From Pseudomonadota bacterium (lineage in GTDB: Bacteria; Desulfobacterota; Desulfobacteria; Desulfobacterales; Desulfosarcinaceae), in NCBI GenBank assembly GCA_023435265.1, contig JAEYRZ010000068.1, forward strand, positions 1-23,025: 23,025 nucleotides of DNA, read 5' to 3'. Every line of letters begins with the position of its first letter. Positions within the stretch are counted from its first letter, which is position 1. Shown here one piece after another: positions 22,358 to 23,025 of the stretch. A model generated the notes under the pieces. It was not told the DNA's origin and searched no databases. It saw nothing but the letters and a program-made list of their open reading frames with translations. The translations under genes were made by a program, and so were the position numbers.

Positions 22358-23025
22358 TTTCAGCCACCGCCCCGGCCGTGTGCGGCCCGTGGATCAGGGT
22401 CTTCAGGAACCCGACCCGGTCGGCGGCCCGCACCAGGCTTTCGCCGATCAGGAAATTGCGGATTCCGGCCCGCAGGTTGAGTTCGATGTCCCGGCGGTCG
22501 CCGATGCCGCTCGCCGCAACCGGCACTTCGCCTGGCAGAAAGCGCCGGGCCAGCTCCGAGGCGGTGTCCAGGCAGGTGTCGAAGGTCGCCAGATTGCGAT
22601 TGTTGATGCCGATCAGGCGCGCGCCGGCGGTTCGCGCCACGTTCAATTCTTCCGCTGCGTGGATCTCGACAAGGGCGTCCATGCCGAGGCGCTGCGCCAG
22701 CGCAAGCAGCGCTTCGAGCAGCTGCGGCGGCAGGATGCGCACGATCAGGAGCACCGCATCGGCGCCGGCCGCACGCGCCTCATAGACCTGGTAGGGGTCG
22801 ACGATGAACTCCTTGCGCAGCACCGGCAGACGGGTCGCCGCGCGCGCGGCGGCCAGGTCGTCCAGGCTCCCCTTGAAAAAGGGGCCCTCGGTCAGCACCG
22901 AAAGCGCCGCCGCGCCTCCCTCTGCGTAGTCGAGCGCCACCTCCGCCGGGGTCGCGCCGGGGCGGATGGGCCCGGCCGAGGGCGAGCGCCGCTTGATCTC
23001 GGCGAGCAGGCGGACCCGGTCGTCC
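22350..23025 (-). CDS. trpC: Indole-3-glycerol phosphate synthase (5' end outside the window)
   Basis: Fourth step of tryptophan synthesis: ring closure of CdRP to indole-3-glycerol phosphate. About 224 of an expected 255-270 residues are present; the frame runs off the window edge at 23025. The visible part starts DDRVRLLAEIKRRSPS, containing the conserved Glu-x-Lys, and continues through LTEGPFFKGS, the catalytic Lys in LRKEFIVDPYQV, Glu in LVEIHAAEEL and INNRNLATF. The ESGI loop that usually supplies a substrate-contacting Glu reads ASGI (codon at 22512-22514). An in-frame GTG at 22940 is internal, not a start. Upstream trp genes probably lie beyond the window. Confidence 0.95.
   Translation of the reverse strand, partial: DDRVRLLAEIKRRSPSAGPIRPGATPAEVALDYAEGGAAALSVLTEGPFFKGSLDDLAAARAATRLPVLRKEFIVDPYQVYEARAAGADAVLLIVRILPPQLLEALLALAQRLGMDALVEIHAAEELNVARTAGARLIGINNRNLATFDTCLDTASELARRFLPGEVPVAASGIGDRRDIELNLRAGIRNFLIGESLVRAADRVGFLKTLIHGPHTAGAVAENE

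Overview
The window is GC-rich, densely coded and carries no rRNA, tRNA, CRISPR array or insertion sequence that I can recognise. The gene set suggests an anaerobic Desulfobacterota ('deltaproteobacterial') organism, probably a sulfate reducer or relative. It combines a periplasmic [NiFe] hydrogenase, a 2-hydroxyacyl-CoA dehydratase-type ATP-dependent reductase pair, a cytidylate kinase-like protein, and a receiver-LuxR regulator with a long coiled coil. The assignment is inference from gene content, not from a marker gene.

Layout. (1) 287-1971, minus strand: superoxide dismutase then trpS. (2) 2412-5829, plus strand, divergent from sod: a two-gene [NiFe] hydrogenase operon. The Tat-exported small subunit ends in a diheme c-type tail instead of a membrane anchor. 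The large subunit carries two tandem Calx-beta/Ig-like repeats fused in front of the catalytic domain. A perfect 12-bp-stem hairpin ends this operon and the convergent one. (3) 5882-17383, minus strand: a co-oriented block. In transcription order it encodes a NosL-like metal-binding protein, a histidine kinase, a receiver-LuxR response regulator, a TonB-dependent receptor, a secreted/anchored DUF4198-like protein, a polytopic 4Fe-4S membrane protein, an HgdB/YjiM-like iron-sulfur reductase, its BcrA/HgdC-like ATPase activator, and ExbB-ExbD-TonB. Four successive gene junctions overlap. (4) 17861-18859, minus: glyceraldehyde-3-phosphate dehydrogenase; 19190-19648, plus: universal stress protein behind a good sigma-70-type promoter. 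(5) An intergenic zone with a long imperfect palindrome and two more hairpins (19704-19884). (6) 19891-23025, minus: trpC (cut by the window edge), trpF, a TerC-family membrane protein and a cytidylate kinase-like protein with a BON-like tail.

Two things stand out. The hydrogenase has extra domains on both subunits. Its small subunit also has a Cys at the position that is Pro in classical enzymes (predicting a [4Fe-4S] medial cluster) and a strongly shortened distal-cluster loop. The second is the receptor-to-TonB block, which links TonB-energised outer-membrane uptake to an ATP-driven low-potential iron-sulfur reductase, a membrane ferredoxin-like donor, a NosL-like chaperone and a dedicated two-component system. 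I know of no described system with this composition. A reductive metal- or cofactor-acquisition pathway is my inference; the substrate cannot be read from the sequence.
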